DNA of 35,167 nt from Bacteroidota bacterium. GTDB taxonomy: Bacteria; Bacteroidota; Ignavibacteria; Ignavibacteriales; Melioribacteraceae. The position numbers and the translations under genes are program-made. The notes under the pieces are model-generated. The model was not told the DNA's origin. It worked only from the letters and a program-made list of their open reading frames with translations, and made no database searches. Shown here piece by piece: positions 8,495-17,397 of the stretch (its first letter is position 1; every line of letters starts with the position of its first letter). The DNA lies in contig JAHJTX010000102.1 of assembly GCA_018829545.1 (NCBI GenBank), positions 1 to 35,167 of the forward strand, written 5' to 3'.

Positions 8495-9097
8495 TTAACT
8501 TCTCTCACGTAGAATATCTTTGATTTCACGCAGCTCATCCAAAATTAGATTTAATTCAGATTCAGAATCTACTAACTCCGCGGATGTAGTTGATTTGATA
8601 CCACCAGATTTTTTAAGACGGTCACTAAGAGAATCCATCAGATTATTCCATTCGGTTAATCCCGCCAGGTTTGCCTCGTATCCTGTGGGAGTTGAAGATT
8701 GCCCGGCAGTCTGAATTCTTATTGACGCTATTCCTAGGAATCTGTCATAAAGCGATCTGTGAAGAATAAAATCAGTAATTGCGTAGAAAGGAATATTCTG
8801 CTCAATTTTTGAAAGTATTCCTTTCTTTAAGATAATTCGTTCGTTGGCGATAAGATATTCTAAGTTTTTAACCCACAACTGTGTGATAGGAACGCCAATC
8901 AACCAGAACAACAAAATTATTCCAGACCAAATTGGCCAAAGAATAACGGCAACATCAGTGTGATTAACGTGCTTACCAAGCGGAACAGTAAATTGAATGA
9001 TTAAAGCGGACAAAAAAAGCAAAATACTAATCGATAAAAAAACATAGTAGATTTTGGTAACTAACTTCAAATTGGGTTTTAACGAAATAGTTTCCAT
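8495..9097 (-). CDS. Bacterial PH domain (bPH2/YdbS-like) membrane protein
   Basis: A 200-residue membrane protein. Two hydrophobic helices (about residues 16-35 and 48-68) are followed by a bPH2/DUF304 domain with the family pattern NERIILKKGILSKIEQNIPF, then ITDFILHRSLYDRFLG and IRIQTAG (about 125-135). A charged C-terminal tail ends in a short coiled-coil-like stretch (ELNLILDELREIKDILRE). Proteins of this type are common and mostly uncharacterised. Membrane-associated roles are assumed from the architecture. Good start: ATG 9097 with GAGGAAT upstream. Last gene of the 11447-8495 run. Confidence 0.82.
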   Translation of the reverse strand: METISLKPNLKLVTKIYYVFLSISILLFLSALIIQFTVPLGKHVNHTDVAVILWPIWSGIILLFWLIGVPITQLWVKNLEYLIANERIILKKGILSKIEQNIPFYAITDFILHRSLYDRFLGIASIRIQTAGQSSTPTGYEANLAGLTEWNNLMDSLSDRLKKSGGIKSTTSAELVDSESELNLILDELREIKDILRERS

Positions 9098-9140
9098 TCT
9101 AATTCCTCGCTTTTAATGATTGATGAGGTAACAAGAGTAT

Positions 9141-9590
9141 TTATTTAATTGATGAAGCCTTCTTAAGAAGCGCTTCAAATTTATTATTCCCAGGTTTATT
9201 TACAAAATATAAAACCAAGAATATTAAGTATATAAGAATATAAGTATTATCGGACGATAGGAGGAATCCCGCGGCATTAAACAAATTGAAGGCACAAATT
9301 GATAATAATTTTGCCGAGTGATATTTAGAATAATAACTGCATTTTCTTCCGATATCACGATTCTTTTTAAGGTCGGAAAAAATAATCGAGTCAAATACTT
9401 TAATTAGAAAAAGTTCTATGCCTCCAGCGGTTAAAATGATTACTTTCAACACAAAATCATTTTGCATCTGGAAGTTGAAGAATTTATTTGTATCGATAAA
9501 ATAAACTGTAATCAATAGAAAAAATTGAAAACCAAGAAGCACAAAAAAAAGATTCAGAGAAGATTCAATTCGTTTGGGATCGTAGTTCAT
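9141..9590 (-). CDS. Unknown four-helix membrane protein
   Basis: A 149-residue protein not assigned to a family. Four hydrophobic stretches can be seen (around residues 12-30, 44-64, 90-110 and 114-131), with a lysine-rich C-terminal tail (KPGNNKFEALLKKASSIK). There are no catalytic or binding motifs. It lies 13 bases after the exported protein gene and 43 before the PH-domain gene, so it is probably co-transcribed with both. ATG at 9590, without a visible ribosome binding site, which is common in this group of bacteria. Confidence 0.65.
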   Translation of the reverse strand: MNYDPKRIESSLNLFFVLLGFQFFLLITVYFIDTNKFFNFQMQNDFVLKVIILTAGGIELFLIKVFDSIIFSDLKKNRDIGRKCSYYSKYHSAKLLSICAFNLFNAAGFLLSSDNTYILIYLIFLVLYFVNKPGNNKFEALLKKASSIK

Positions 9591-9603
9591 AGTTTAAAAT
9601 TCT

Positions 9604-10035
9604 CTAATCAATATCGAAGAGTAAAAGACGCGCTGAGATTTCGATAAATAAAAAATTTGTGATCAGCTCTTGCTCGCCGCTGGAAAAAATAACTTCAACC
9701 TTGCTCGTAGCAATCCCATCCTTTGTTTCACTAGTTATTTCTCCGAATGTATGAGAATCGCTAATGTCAATAAGGGCTTTTATCTTTTTGCAAATTCTTT
9801 TAACCTGAGCGGCGTCCTTTTCGTCGGCATAATTGTAATGATCTTTGAACAATCTTTCGGCGTCTTTACCGTAATATGCAATTTTATCTGCGGCATTTTT
9901 ATAATCTTTATTTTTGGACAATTCAAAAATATTATCGGTCGCTGCTTTTAGTGATTCAACTTTTTCATTTTGCTGTGCTGTAACTGCACTTGCAAAAAAG
10001 GTGATAAGGATTAGTAAAAATAATATTCGCTTCAT
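9604..10035 (-). CDS. Unknown exported protein
   Basis: A 143-residue protein with a clear signal peptide (MKRILFLLILITFFASAVTA, cleavage before QQN). The mature part begins with a helical, lysine-rich region (NIFELSKNKDYKNAADKIAYYG, residues 36-57). A beta-type segment follows (ATSKVEVIFSSGEQELITNFLFIEIS). The arrangement is reminiscent of small NTF2-like or DUF4878-like secreted proteins, but the match is too weak to name a family. No lipobox cysteine is present, so a soluble periplasmic protein is expected. It lies 50 bases after the AMP nucleosidase gene and 13 before a membrane protein gene. Confidence 0.65.
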   Translation of the reverse strand: MKRILFLLILITFFASAVTAQQNEKVESLKAATDNIFELSKNKDYKNAADKIAYYGKDAERLFKDHYNYADEKDAAQVKRICKKIKALIDISDSHTFGEITSETKDGIATSKVEVIFSSGEQELITNFLFIEISARLLLFDID

Positions 10036-10085
10036 TTTATACGCCTAAGTTATAATTGCTTGTGCTTCAAACGCAAAATACTTGT

Positions 10086-10868
10086 TTAGTAAACAAAATG
10101 CTTTATCTGTTCGCCTTTAGAGCCTAACTCAGTCATCGCCTCAATCCCAATTTTAAGGTGAAGATCAACAAATTTATCTGTAACTATTTTATCGGACTCT
10201 GCAGTTTTGATGCCTTCCTGAATCATTGGTAAATCGGAAACCAGCAGAAGCGCTCCGCGTGCAATTTGGTTTGCATAACCAACAATAAAAATTGTTGCAG
10301 TTTCCATATCAATTCCAATCACGCCGATTTTTCTTAAATAATTTCTGAAGTCATCGTCCCATTCCCATAATCTTCGATTGGTTGTGTAGATTACCCCGGA
10401 ACGGTATTCTTGTTTATGCTGGATTATTTTTTCAGAGACAAATTTGTGAAGCTTAAACGAAGGAAGCGCGGGAACTTCCGGCGGCATATAATCCTGCCCG
10501 GTGCCTTCACCTCTAACCGCGGCAATTGGAAGAATAAAATGACCTAATTCTGTCGATCGTTTTAATCCCCCGCATTTCCCCAAAAAGAGTACGCCCTTTG
10601 GATTTTTAGCAATCAATAGATCCATAATTGTTGCGGCATTTGCCGAGCCAATACCGAAATTAATTATTGTCAGACCGTCGTTATTTGTAGAAGTCTGCAT
10701 CGGCATCCCTTCACCATAAACATCGCAGCCAAACGTGTCTGCAAACTTTGTAACGTAATTATGAAAATTAGTAATAAGCATAAAATCGCCGAACTGTTTT
10801 AATTGCGTGCCGGTGTAACGCGGAAGCCAGTTTTTAGCGATGTCGAGTTTTGTTTTCATATAATTCAT
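10086..10868 (-). CDS. amn: AMP nucleosidase (short form)
   Basis: Hydrolyses AMP to adenine and ribose 5-phosphate in purine turnover. The 260-residue protein is a nucleoside-phosphorylase-fold domain without the N-terminal extension of E. coli Amn, the form usual in Bacteroidota relatives. Visible family features are NFGIGSANAAT (70-80), LFLGKCGGLKR (94-104), the substrate-site segment GIDMETATIF (185-194) and LLVSDLPM (208-215). Two starts are possible: ATG 10868, and ATG 10859 three codons downstream, which is better placed relative to AAGG. It lies 6 bases after the PAP2 phosphatase gene and is probably translated from the same mRNA. Confidence 0.9.
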   Translation of the reverse strand: MNYMKTKLDIAKNWLPRYTGTQLKQFGDFMLITNFHNYVTKFADTFGCDVYGEGMPMQTSTNNDGLTIINFGIGSANAATIMDLLIAKNPKGVLFLGKCGGLKRSTELGHFILPIAAVRGEGTGQDYMPPEVPALPSFKLHKFVSEKIIQHKQEYRSGVIYTTNRRLWEWDDDFRNYLRKIGVIGIDMETATIFIVGYANQIARGALLLVSDLPMIQEGIKTAESDKIVTDKFVDLHLKIGIEAMTELGSKGEQIKHFVY

Positions 10869-10874
10869 ACCTTA

Positions 10875-11447
10875 TTAATCATGCTTGTTCTTTTCCGATT
10901 TGGAGATAAAAAATAATTCAACCCTTTGAGCGAGAAGTGAAAATAAATATCCAATGCTTCCGCCAATTAAGGCGCCCGCTATTATATCGCTGGGATAATG
11001 AATGCCAATATATACTCGTGAGAGTGCAACGAATACCGCAACTGCAATTAAAAGTGATTTATATTTTTTAAATAAATTTCCGAAAAAGAAAGCTACTGCA
11101 AAATTATTAACCGCATGTGAAGAAGGGAAGGAAAAAGATTTTTTACAGCTTACTAATAGATTTATATCTTCCAAAACGTGACAAGGACGCAGCCGTTCAA
11201 AAACATTCTTCAACAAAGCGCTGCTTAATTGATCGGTGACTACAATCAAAATTATTATCCCTACGGCAGATATCTTTCCCATGCGCCCGCCCTTGAGTAA
11301 AAGAATAAACCAAATGATTATATATGCAATCAGCCAGCTTTTTACATCTGTGATCAACAAAAATAACTTGTCGAAAATTGGATTTGAAATAGATTGATTT
11401 ACAAGTCTGAATAGAAAAACATCAATGGAATATAAAAAGTCGAGCAT
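10875..11447 (-). CDS. PAP2-family membrane phosphatase
   Basis: A 190-residue membrane phosphatase of the type-2 phosphatidic acid phosphatase family, probably acting on a lipid phosphate such as undecaprenyl pyrophosphate or phosphatidylglycerol phosphate. All three catalytic motifs are present: K80 with R87-P88, PSSH (108-111), and SR at 143-144 with H150 and D154. About five hydrophobic segments place the active site at the periplasmic face. ATG 11447 has AGGA 5 bases upstream. It is the first gene of a minus-strand run and is divergent from the hybrid kinase gene. The exact substrate is not readable. Confidence 0.9.
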   Translation of the reverse strand: MLDFLYSIDVFLFRLVNQSISNPIFDKLFLLITDVKSWLIAYIIIWFILLLKGGRMGKISAVGIIILIVVTDQLSSALLKNVFERLRPCHVLEDINLLVSCKKSFSFPSSHAVNNFAVAFFFGNLFKKYKSLLIAVAVFVALSRVYIGIHYPSDIIAGALIGGSIGYLFSLLAQRVELFFISKSEKNKHD

Positions 11448-11602
11448 TTAATCCTGATTTAATTTATTATTTAATTGACATATGATTCAAAATGAATTTA
11501 CGTTATTTTTTGTCAACATTAAAATAAGAAGTTTTTAATTTACCAAGAAATTGAGCGGTGTATAAAAGCGTAATACATTTTTTTGATATAAAATGAGAAA
11601 AA

Positions 11603-13921
11603 ATGAGTATAAAAGTTCAAACGGACGACCAAAGAGTATTAATGCATAAGACGGCGGTTTTTCAGACTCTTACGCAAAATTACGTAAGAATCATGGCGAT
11701 AATAATAGCTATGATTGGATTACTCGCATTGATATTTGAAGTTCGGAATCTTGTATTCAATGCATTTGATGTTTATATCGCGCGTCTTTTTACGGTGGTT
11801 ATTGCTTTTGTGATTTTAGTTTTGGGTAATACAGAAAGCTGGAAACTGAAAAGCACTCATTTAGCGCACCTGCTTGTATCGAGCGTTGTACTATCGAGCA
11901 TGTTTGTAATACACCGGCTGCCGAGTACATTCCAGATTAATTCTCTACTAATAGCTTCAGCGATTTTTGTGTTCAGCTTAGCATTGGGCTGGCGGGTAAT
12001 TCATCAGTATATCGTTGTCTTTTATTCAGTTACAGCTCTAGGATTGTTGGTTTTATTGAATCAATCTTTATTTTCTGAAGCAATAAAAGTTCCAGAGAAT
12101 TTAACGGCATATTTAATACTATCTCTATTCTCGATCATCACGAGTAAGATGGTTTATTCTTCACGCGAGATATTGTTCAAAACTTCGGGCGGCAACGGCA
12201 TTCAAATAATTGATGCACAAGTTAGAATGCACGAGTTGCTTCAGATACAAGATTTATTCGATAATTTAAGTGAAGGACTATTTCGGTTTTTGCCGGACGG
12301 AAGGGTAACTTTTGCAAATCAATCGTTTTTAAATATTCTTGGTTACGAGGACAAAGTAGAATTAAAAGATATCCCAATTGAAACTCTGTTTGTTGAACCG
12401 AAAGAATATGCGAGTCTATTAACTTTTCTTAAACACCAGAAAAAAGTAAAATATTTTAGAGCGAGTTTTTATAAAAAGGATAAAACAATAATTATTGTCC
12501 GGCTTAGTTTAAGGTATTCACAAGACCAAAACGAACCGCCATATTTTGATGGAATATTACAGGACGTTACCCAGAAAATAAAACTCGAAGAAGAGAAAGA
12601 AAGAGAGTTGAAAGAACTAAAGGAAGAAAAGAAAAAATCGTTATCTGAAATACATTCCGCAGTATATGACGTAAACCGAAAATCGGAATATCTCGCAAGC
12701 ATGTCGCACGAAATTAAAACTCCTCTGAATTCAGTTATTGGATTTTTAGACTTGATTGAACAAAGTGGATTTGATAGCAAGGAAGAGCTTTTGGATTTTG
12801 CGAGCAAAGCAAAATCTTCCGCAAACGCGCTAATGGGTATTGTCTTGAATATTCTGGATATATCCAAAATTGAAGCGGGAAAGCTTGAACTTGACGAAGA
12901 GAATTTTAACTTAAAAGCCGAAGTTGATAATTGCTGCTCCATATTAATTCCCACTGCAAATGAAAAAGGGCTGTCCCTTAAGCGTGAATTTGATTCAAAT
13001 ATTCCCGAATTGGTAAAAGGCGATCAGCTTCGATTCCGTCAAATATTATTAAACCTTTTGAGTAATTCTGTTAAATATACAAACAAGGGCGGTGTGGGAA
13101 TTTCAATTTCTTTAGAAGAAAAAAGTGAGATAACAACCAAATTAAAAATTATTGTTAAAGATTCCGGAGTGGGTATTCCTCAAAGTAAACTTCCGTTTTT
13201 ATTCAAACCCTACAGTAGAATAAAGGAGATGGGCGCTCAAAAGAGCGAAGGGACAGGATTGGGTTTGGTGATTACAAAAGAATTAATCAGTCTTATGAAC
13301 GGGAGCATTGATGTACTTAGCGAAGTTAAGGTCGGAACACGTTTTGAAGTATTGATTCAATTTAAAAACAGTTCTGAAAAGGAATTAAAGGAATTTTCAC
13401 TTACATCAAAAAAAGCTGAGAAACCAACGATAGACTTAGAGCCAAAGGTTGAGCCGGAGATCTCAGAACCACAGTTAGTTGTTGCTGGAATTGAAGCTGC
13501 AGAAGACGATCTGGCATTGAGGAAAAATTATTCTGAGAGGAAGCGCCTGCTTCTCGTTGAAGATAATCCAATCAGCCAGAAACTGGAAATTAGAATTTTA
13601 AATTCTGCCGGCTATAATGTTGATGCGGTAAGCGATGGTTATCAAGCAATCGAAGCGGTTAAGAAAAATATTTACGATTTGGTTTTAATGGATATTGAAA
13701 TGCCTAATCTCGATGGATTGAGCGCGACTCAAAAAATTAGGGAGTTAGACAATCCAGCTAAAAATATTCCTATAATTGCCGTTACGGCGCACTCCAGCAT
13801 GAAGGACAGAGAAAAGTGCCTAGCCGTGGGTATGAATGATTACATTGCCAAACCGATAAACATTAATTTTATGAAAATGACGATCGATCAGTGGGTTAAA
13901 AAAGTACCTAGCGCAGAATAA
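11603..13921 (+). CDS. Hybrid sensor histidine kinase/response regulator
   Basis: A 772-residue membrane sensor kinase. Residues 30-185 hold about six transmembrane helices with little periplasmic sequence, resembling integral-membrane sensing domains. A PAS domain follows (about 215-325), then a charged coiled coil (327-352) and the HisKA domain with phospho-accepting H369 in SMSHEIKTPLNSV. The ATPase domain has N-box RQILLNLLSNSVKY, G1 DSGVGIP (520-526) and G2 EGTGLGL (549-555). A receiver domain (647-768) has acceptor D697 in LVLMDIEMP and K750 in IAKP. No separate response regulator or obvious target lies nearby. The output must therefore go through a phosphotransfer protein elsewhere. 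The signal is unknown. Confidence 0.93.
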   Translation: MSIKVQTDDQRVLMHKTAVFQTLTQNYVRIMAIIIAMIGLLALIFEVRNLVFNAFDVYIARLFTVVIAFVILVLGNTESWKLKSTHLAHLLVSSVVLSSMFVIHRLPSTFQINSLLIASAIFVFSLALGWRVIHQYIVVFYSVTALGLLVLLNQSLFSEAIKVPENLTAYLILSLFSIITSKMVYSSREILFKTSGGNGIQIIDAQVRMHELLQIQDLFDNLSEGLFRFLPDGRVTFANQSFLNILGYEDKVELKDIPIETLFVEPKEYASLLTFLKHQKKVKYFRASFYKKDKTIIIVRLSLRYSQDQNEPPYFDGILQDVTQKIKLEEEKERELKELKEEKKKSLSEIHSAVYDVNRKSEYLASMSHEIKTPLNSVIGFLDLIEQSGFDSKEELLDFASKAKSSANALMGIVLNILDISKIEAGKLELDEENFNLKAEVDNCCSILIPTANEKGLSLKREFDSNIPELVKGDQLRFRQILLNLLSNSVKYTNKGGVGISISLEEKSEITTKLKIIVKDSGVGIPQSKLPFLFKPYSRIKEMGAQKSEGTGLGLVITKELISLMNGSIDVLSEVKVGTRFEVLIQFKNSSEKELKEFSLTSKKAEKPTIDLEPKVEPEISEPQLVVAGIEAAEDDLALRKNYSERKRLLLVEDNPISQKLEIRILNSAGYNVDAVSDGYQAIEAVKKNIYDLVLMDIEMPNLDGLSATQKIRELDNPAKNIPIIAVTAHSSMKDREKCLAVGMNDYIAKPININFMKMTIDQWVKKVPSAE

Positions 13922-13968
13922 AAATATCTGATTTTTTTAAAAATGATCATATCTCCCAGAGGATTAAG

Positions 13969-13995
13969 AATGGTGAGTGAAATAACCATTTTTTT
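13969..13995 (+). terminator. Rho-independent terminator after the hybrid kinase
   Basis: A 6-bp stem AATGGT/ACCATT with a 10-base loop is followed immediately by a run of seven T. It lies 48 bases after the kinase stop and just before the convergent gene end at 14001. Confidence 0.5.
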
Positions 13996-14000
13996 CATTT

Positions 14001-14600
14001 CTACAAAGATATATTCCATCTTTTTAGGGGATCATCGAACGATACAGCGTTTGGATCAAATAATTGTGGATCATATTTTCCTCCAAGCCATTCAATCATT
14101 CCATCATACTCTTCATCTTTAGGATTATTCAATATGGATAACATATCATAGTAACCGCCTATACCACCACAATCTTCTGGCGGACATGCCATTTTTCCGG
14201 TTATACATTTAGGATATTTCTCCCCTGCTGAAACAGGAATAATCTTCTCGAACTTAACGGTGTGAATCCAAGAATCGCCAAAATCATATTCGTATCTAGC
14301 TTTCTGATTAGTTTCTTTAAAGTACTTAGATATTTTCACTTTATTCTCGGGCAATAAAAATCTACCGTATGATTCATATTCTTCATCGGGAGCGCCAATT
14401 TCTACTTTTATATTTGTTGCCGGATTGATTAATTCAAACATGTGCAAATGATAATCCAACCACCCCATGGAATCTTGAATAGCAACGTGCAAATCCCAAA
14501 ACGAATAATTAGCAGGAACGAGTATCCGCCTCCAAATTGCTGGTTTGGTATAATTTAGAGTGATTTTGAATTGATAAACTTGGTTGAAATATTTACTCAT
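14001..14600 (-). CDS. Plasmid pRiA4b ORF-3-like protein
   Basis: A 199-residue protein of the pRiA4b ORF-3 family. The N-terminal core YQFKITLNYTKPAIWRRILV, followed by SFWDLHVAIQDSMGW (about 32-46) and HLHMFEL, is the family hallmark. YDFGDSWIHTV and the CPPEDCGGIGGY segment complete the domain. The family is widespread on plasmids and chromosomes and has no established biochemical function. A TTG lies four codons upstream in frame, but the ATG at 14600 is preceded at a good distance by GGAGGC, so it is chosen. It converges with the hybrid kinase gene. The next gene upstream on the same strand is ornithine aminotransferase, which ends 110 bases before this start. Confidence 0.87.
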   Translation of the reverse strand: MSKYFNQVYQFKITLNYTKPAIWRRILVPANYSFWDLHVAIQDSMGWLDYHLHMFELINPATNIKVEIGAPDEEYESYGRFLLPENKVKISKYFKETNQKARYEYDFGDSWIHTVKFEKIIPVSAGEKYPKCITGKMACPPEDCGGIGGYYDMLSILNNPKDEEYDGMIEWLGGKYDPQLFDPNAVSFDDPLKRWNISL

Positions 14601-14672
14601 AATAGCCTCCAATCAGTAATTAAAAATTTCTTTTATAACAATATTTTTGTCCGCGAAACCAACAAAAAGGTT

Positions 14673-14720
14673 GTCTCAAAAATAAATATTGAAACAACAT
14701 CTTATAATTATTATTGAGAC
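14673..14720. repeat. Inverted repeat at the 3' end of rocD
   Basis: The arms 14673-14685 (GTCTCAAAAATAA) and 14708-14720 are inverted copies with one mismatch and overlap the rocD stop codon. They can form a hairpin in the rocD transcript. A T5 run follows only after several bases, so terminator function is possible but not clear. Confidence 0.4.
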
Positions 14721-15925
14721 ATCTCATTAATTGATTTCTTAATAATTTCAATTGCTTCTCGTAATTGCTCTTCGCTTATAACAAGAGGCGGAGCAAAGCG
14801 GATTATGTGTTGATGAGTTGGTTTTGCAAGCAAACCGTTCTCAGCCATTTTAACGCATACGTCCAAAGCTTGCTTTCCGTTTGTAGGCTTGATTACGATT
14901 GCATTCAGCAAACCTTTGCCGCGCACAAGTTCTATCATCGGGTTGTCGAATTTTTTCAATTCATCGCGGAAAATTATTCCAAGCCTTTCAGCATTTTCTG
15001 CAAGTTTCTCATCTTTGACCACCTCTAATGCAGCGATGGCAACCTTACACGCGAGCGGATTTCCACCGAAAGTTGAACCGTGCTCTCCTGGTTTTATAAC
15101 GAGCATAATTTCATCATTCGCTAAAACTGCAGATACAGGCAAAACTCCGCCGGATAGGGCTTTACCCAAAATTAGAATATCAGGTTTCACTCCTTCGTGA
15201 TCGGAAGCTAGCAATTTTCCTGTTCGTGCAATTCCTGTTTGAACTTCATCTGCAATGAACAAAACATTTTTCGATTTGCATAGATCGTAAGCTTTTTTCA
15301 AATAACCTTCTTCCGGAACATATACTCCGGCTTCTCCCTGAATTGGTTCAACTAAAAATCCCGCGACATTAGTATCTTCAAGCGCTTTCTCTAATGCAGG
15401 AATGTCATTATAAGGAATAACTTCAAATCCGGGTGTGTAAGGGCCAAATCCCTTAAAAGAATCAGGATCGGTAGACATTGAAATTATAGTAATTGTTCTT
15501 CCATGAAAATTACCTTCGCAAACGATGATCTTAGCTTTGTTTTCTTCAATACCTTTTTTGTCATAGCCCCATCGGCGAGCCAGTTTAAGAGCAGTTTCAA
15601 CCGCTTCTGCTCCTGAATTCATAGGAAGCACTTTATCATACCCAAAATATTCGGTTATATATTTTTCGTATGGACCCAATTGATCGTTATGAAAAGCTCT
15701 TGAAGTTAAAGTGAGGGTTTCGGCTTGTTCTTTTAATGCATCAATAATCTTAGGATGGCAGTGCCCTTGATTTACAGCCGAGTAAGCGGATAAAAAATCA
15801 AAATATTGTTTCCCTTCAACATCCCACACATAAACGCCTTTGCCTTTTGCCAACACAACCGGCAACGGATGATAATTGTGAGCGCCGTAACGTTCTTCGA
15901 TTTCGATATAATCCTTAGAAAACAT
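14711..15925 (-). CDS. rocD: Ornithine aminotransferase
   Basis: A 404-residue PLP-dependent class-III aminotransferase, converting ornithine and 2-oxoglutarate to glutamate semialdehyde and glutamate in arginine/proline metabolism. The N-terminus [20 protein letters not shown] is characteristic of ornithine transaminases and separates it from acetylornithine or GABA transaminases. The cofactor-binding segment [12 protein letters not shown] (225-236) and the PLP lysine K255 in [10 protein letters not shown] are intact. The frame extends 11 codons upstream to a TTG. The ATG at 15925, with AAGGA about 8 bases before it, is preferred and matches the usual family start. It is apparently monocistronic. 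Bases 15926-16108 upstream show no gene. Confidence 0.92.
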   Translation of the reverse strand: MFSKDYIEIEERYGAHNYHPLPVVLAKGKGVYVWDVEGKQYFDFLSAYSAVNQGHCHPKIIDALKEQAETLTLTSRAFHNDQLGPYEKYITEYFGYDKVLPMNSGAEAVETALKLARRWGYDKKGIEENKAKIIVCEGNFHGRTITIISMSTDPDSFKGFGPYTPGFEVIPYNDIPALEKALEDTNVAGFLVEPIQGEAGVYVPEEGYLKKAYDLCKSKNVLFIADEVQTGIARTGKLLASDHEGVKPDILILGKALSGGVLPVSAVLANDEIMLVIKPGEHGSTFGGNPLACKVAIAALEVVKDEKLAENAERLGIIFRDELKKFDNPMIELVRGKGLLNAIVIKPTNGKQALDVCVKMAENGLLAKPTHQHIIRFAPPLVISEEQLREAIEIIKKSINEMSQ

Positions 15926-16108
15926 AAAATTCCTTGTAGATTTTGTTTTTAATAGCAATGAAAAGTTATCAAATTTGCCTCTGACTTCCGAATAATTTTG
16001 GATAAAAAAGATAACTTGCAGCTCAAAAATCCATAAGAAAATAAGATCGAATTAAAGGAAGAAACGGTTCACATTTTGCTTGATGAGCTTATTATAGCGC
16101 ATCTCAAA

Positions 16109-17101
16109 TTATGCACTATCACAAATTTCTAATAGAGGAGAATTCTGTTTCGATTTACCGTTTCCATTGAGAACAAACTCAAAATGTTTAAGAATTTTTT
16201 TCTTATCAATAAATTCAATCTGAGTATGATCAATATCACGATTGTCATTAGGAAGAGAATAAAATTTAGATAAACCATCCCAATCAATATTTCGTAATGA
16301 AACTATATTATTTAAAAAAAAGCTGACCCAATATTCTCCGATTTTTGAAATTGGTTTTTCATAAAGGAGTTTATTTTTTGCATTGGAAACATAATTGGGA
16401 TCTATTTCGAATCCTATATAATTTCTTCCCAATCTTTTGGCTGCAATTGCTGTTGTCCCGGTACCCATAAATGGGTCAAGAATAATATCTGATTCATCCG
16501 TACTCATCAAAATTAAGCGCTCTAAAAGATGAATAGGTAACTGACAAGGGTGTTCGTCCCGATATTTATTATGTTTTATTCTATGTATATCAGCCCAAAC
16601 ATCAGATACGAGCGGACCAAATGGGTGAAGTAATTGTTTTTTACCGCCATAATCTTTTAGAAGGTAACCACTTTTCCGACTGCGTTTATGGGGGTATCTT
16701 AATTCATAAAACTTCGTCTGATTTATATCTTTCACATAATACAAAATCCCATAGTGAGAAGGTTGTAAAGATTTTCCCATTGGAGCGGTTGGTGCATCCC
16801 AAGAAATCCAGTGTCTAAAAGTTGAATATTTATTTAAAATGGAAGAATAATAGGTTAGCCATTTAGGAATATTATGGATGAATATAGAACCAGATGGCTT
16901 AGTCACCCTAACCATTTCGCTGATCCATTCTTCACACCAATCAACGTATTCTTGCATTTCTAATTTATCATAATACGAACTATATTTTTTTTTGAGGTTA
17001 AAGGGAGGATCCGCAAATGTAACATCAATAGAATTAGCAGGTATTTTGTTTAACAATTCAATTGAATCGCCGGCAATTATTTTATTAATAAATTCTTTCA
17101 T
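16109..17101 (-). CDS. Beta-class DNA methyltransferase
   Basis: A 330-residue site-specific DNA methyltransferase acting on an exocyclic amine (N6-adenine or N4-cytosine). The catalytic motif IV DPPF lies at 31-34, before motif X (HPCQLPIHLLERLI, 184-197) and the AdoMet motif I (ILDPFMGTGTT, 207-217, then FEIDPNY). This order defines the beta class. DPPF, not SPP, favours N6-adenine. A roughly 80-residue C-terminal extension has no recognised motif and may take part in DNA recognition. No restriction endonuclease is adjacent, so it is either solitary or works with the 66-residue protein encoded 2 bases upstream. The intergenic palindromes near 17400-17520 and its isolation fit horizontal acquisition. 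Target sequence unknown. Confidence 0.9.
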   Translation of the reverse strand: MKEFINKIIAGDSIELLNKIPANSIDVTFADPPFNLKKKYSSYYDKLEMQEYVDWCEEWISEMVRVTKPSGSIFIHNIPKWLTYYSSILNKYSTFRHWISWDAPTAPMGKSLQPSHYGILYYVKDINQTKFYELRYPHKRSRKSGYLLKDYGGKKQLLHPFGPLVSDVWADIHRIKHNKYRDEHPCQLPIHLLERLILMSTDESDIILDPFMGTGTTAIAAKRLGRNYIGFEIDPNYVSNAKNKLLYEKPISKIGEYWVSFFLNNIVSLRNIDWDGLSKFYSLPNDNRDIDHTQIEFIDKKKILKHFEFVLNGNGKSKQNSPLLEICDSA

Positions 17102-17103
17102 AA

Positions 17104-17304
17104 TTATTTAAATGTCTCATTTAGCAATTCTTTAAATCTATCTAGTTCGTCCTTATGAAATGTGAACACATCCTCATACGCAGAAACCATTCTTTTTAAA
17201 TCACCCTTTCGAACATACCAGCCAATCCCATCCACAAAACCAATAAATTTTGCCTTGGGATAATGCTGTTTTATTAATACACCAATAGATATTTCTGTTT
17301 TCAT
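17104..17304 (-). CDS. Small protein upstream of the DNA methyltransferase
   Basis: A 66-residue protein of unrecognised family. The N-terminal half (IGVLIKQHYPKAKFIGFVDG, then IGWYVRKG) looks like a short beta-rich unit. The C-terminal third is helical and charged (FHKDELDRFKELLNETFK). There is no cysteine and no clear helix-turn-helix. It ends 2 bases before the methyltransferase start, so the two are almost certainly translated from one mRNA. It could be an accessory subunit, a controller protein or an unrelated leader gene. The sequence does not decide. The ATG at 17304 lacks a visible ribosome binding site. Confidence 0.55.
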   Translation of the reverse strand: MKTEISIGVLIKQHYPKAKFIGFVDGIGWYVRKGDLKRMVSAYEDVFTFHKDELDRFKELLNETFK

Positions 17305-17397
17305 TCATATAATAAATATATTAAAGTAAATCTAAGCATCCAGCAAAAATATCTGAGAAATCTTTCCGCTATTGCAAAAGAGAGTCGCTTCTATGGC

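Noticed and set aside
11475-11510. TTGACA at 11475 as a promoter for the hybrid kinase
   Set aside because: No acceptable -10 element at 16-18 bases. A TTATTT lies 22 bases away, which is too far.
12469-12954. 161-codon serine-rich frame antisense to the hybrid kinase
   Set aside because: It is the mirror of a Glu/Lys-rich coding region. The sense frame contains intact kinase motifs.
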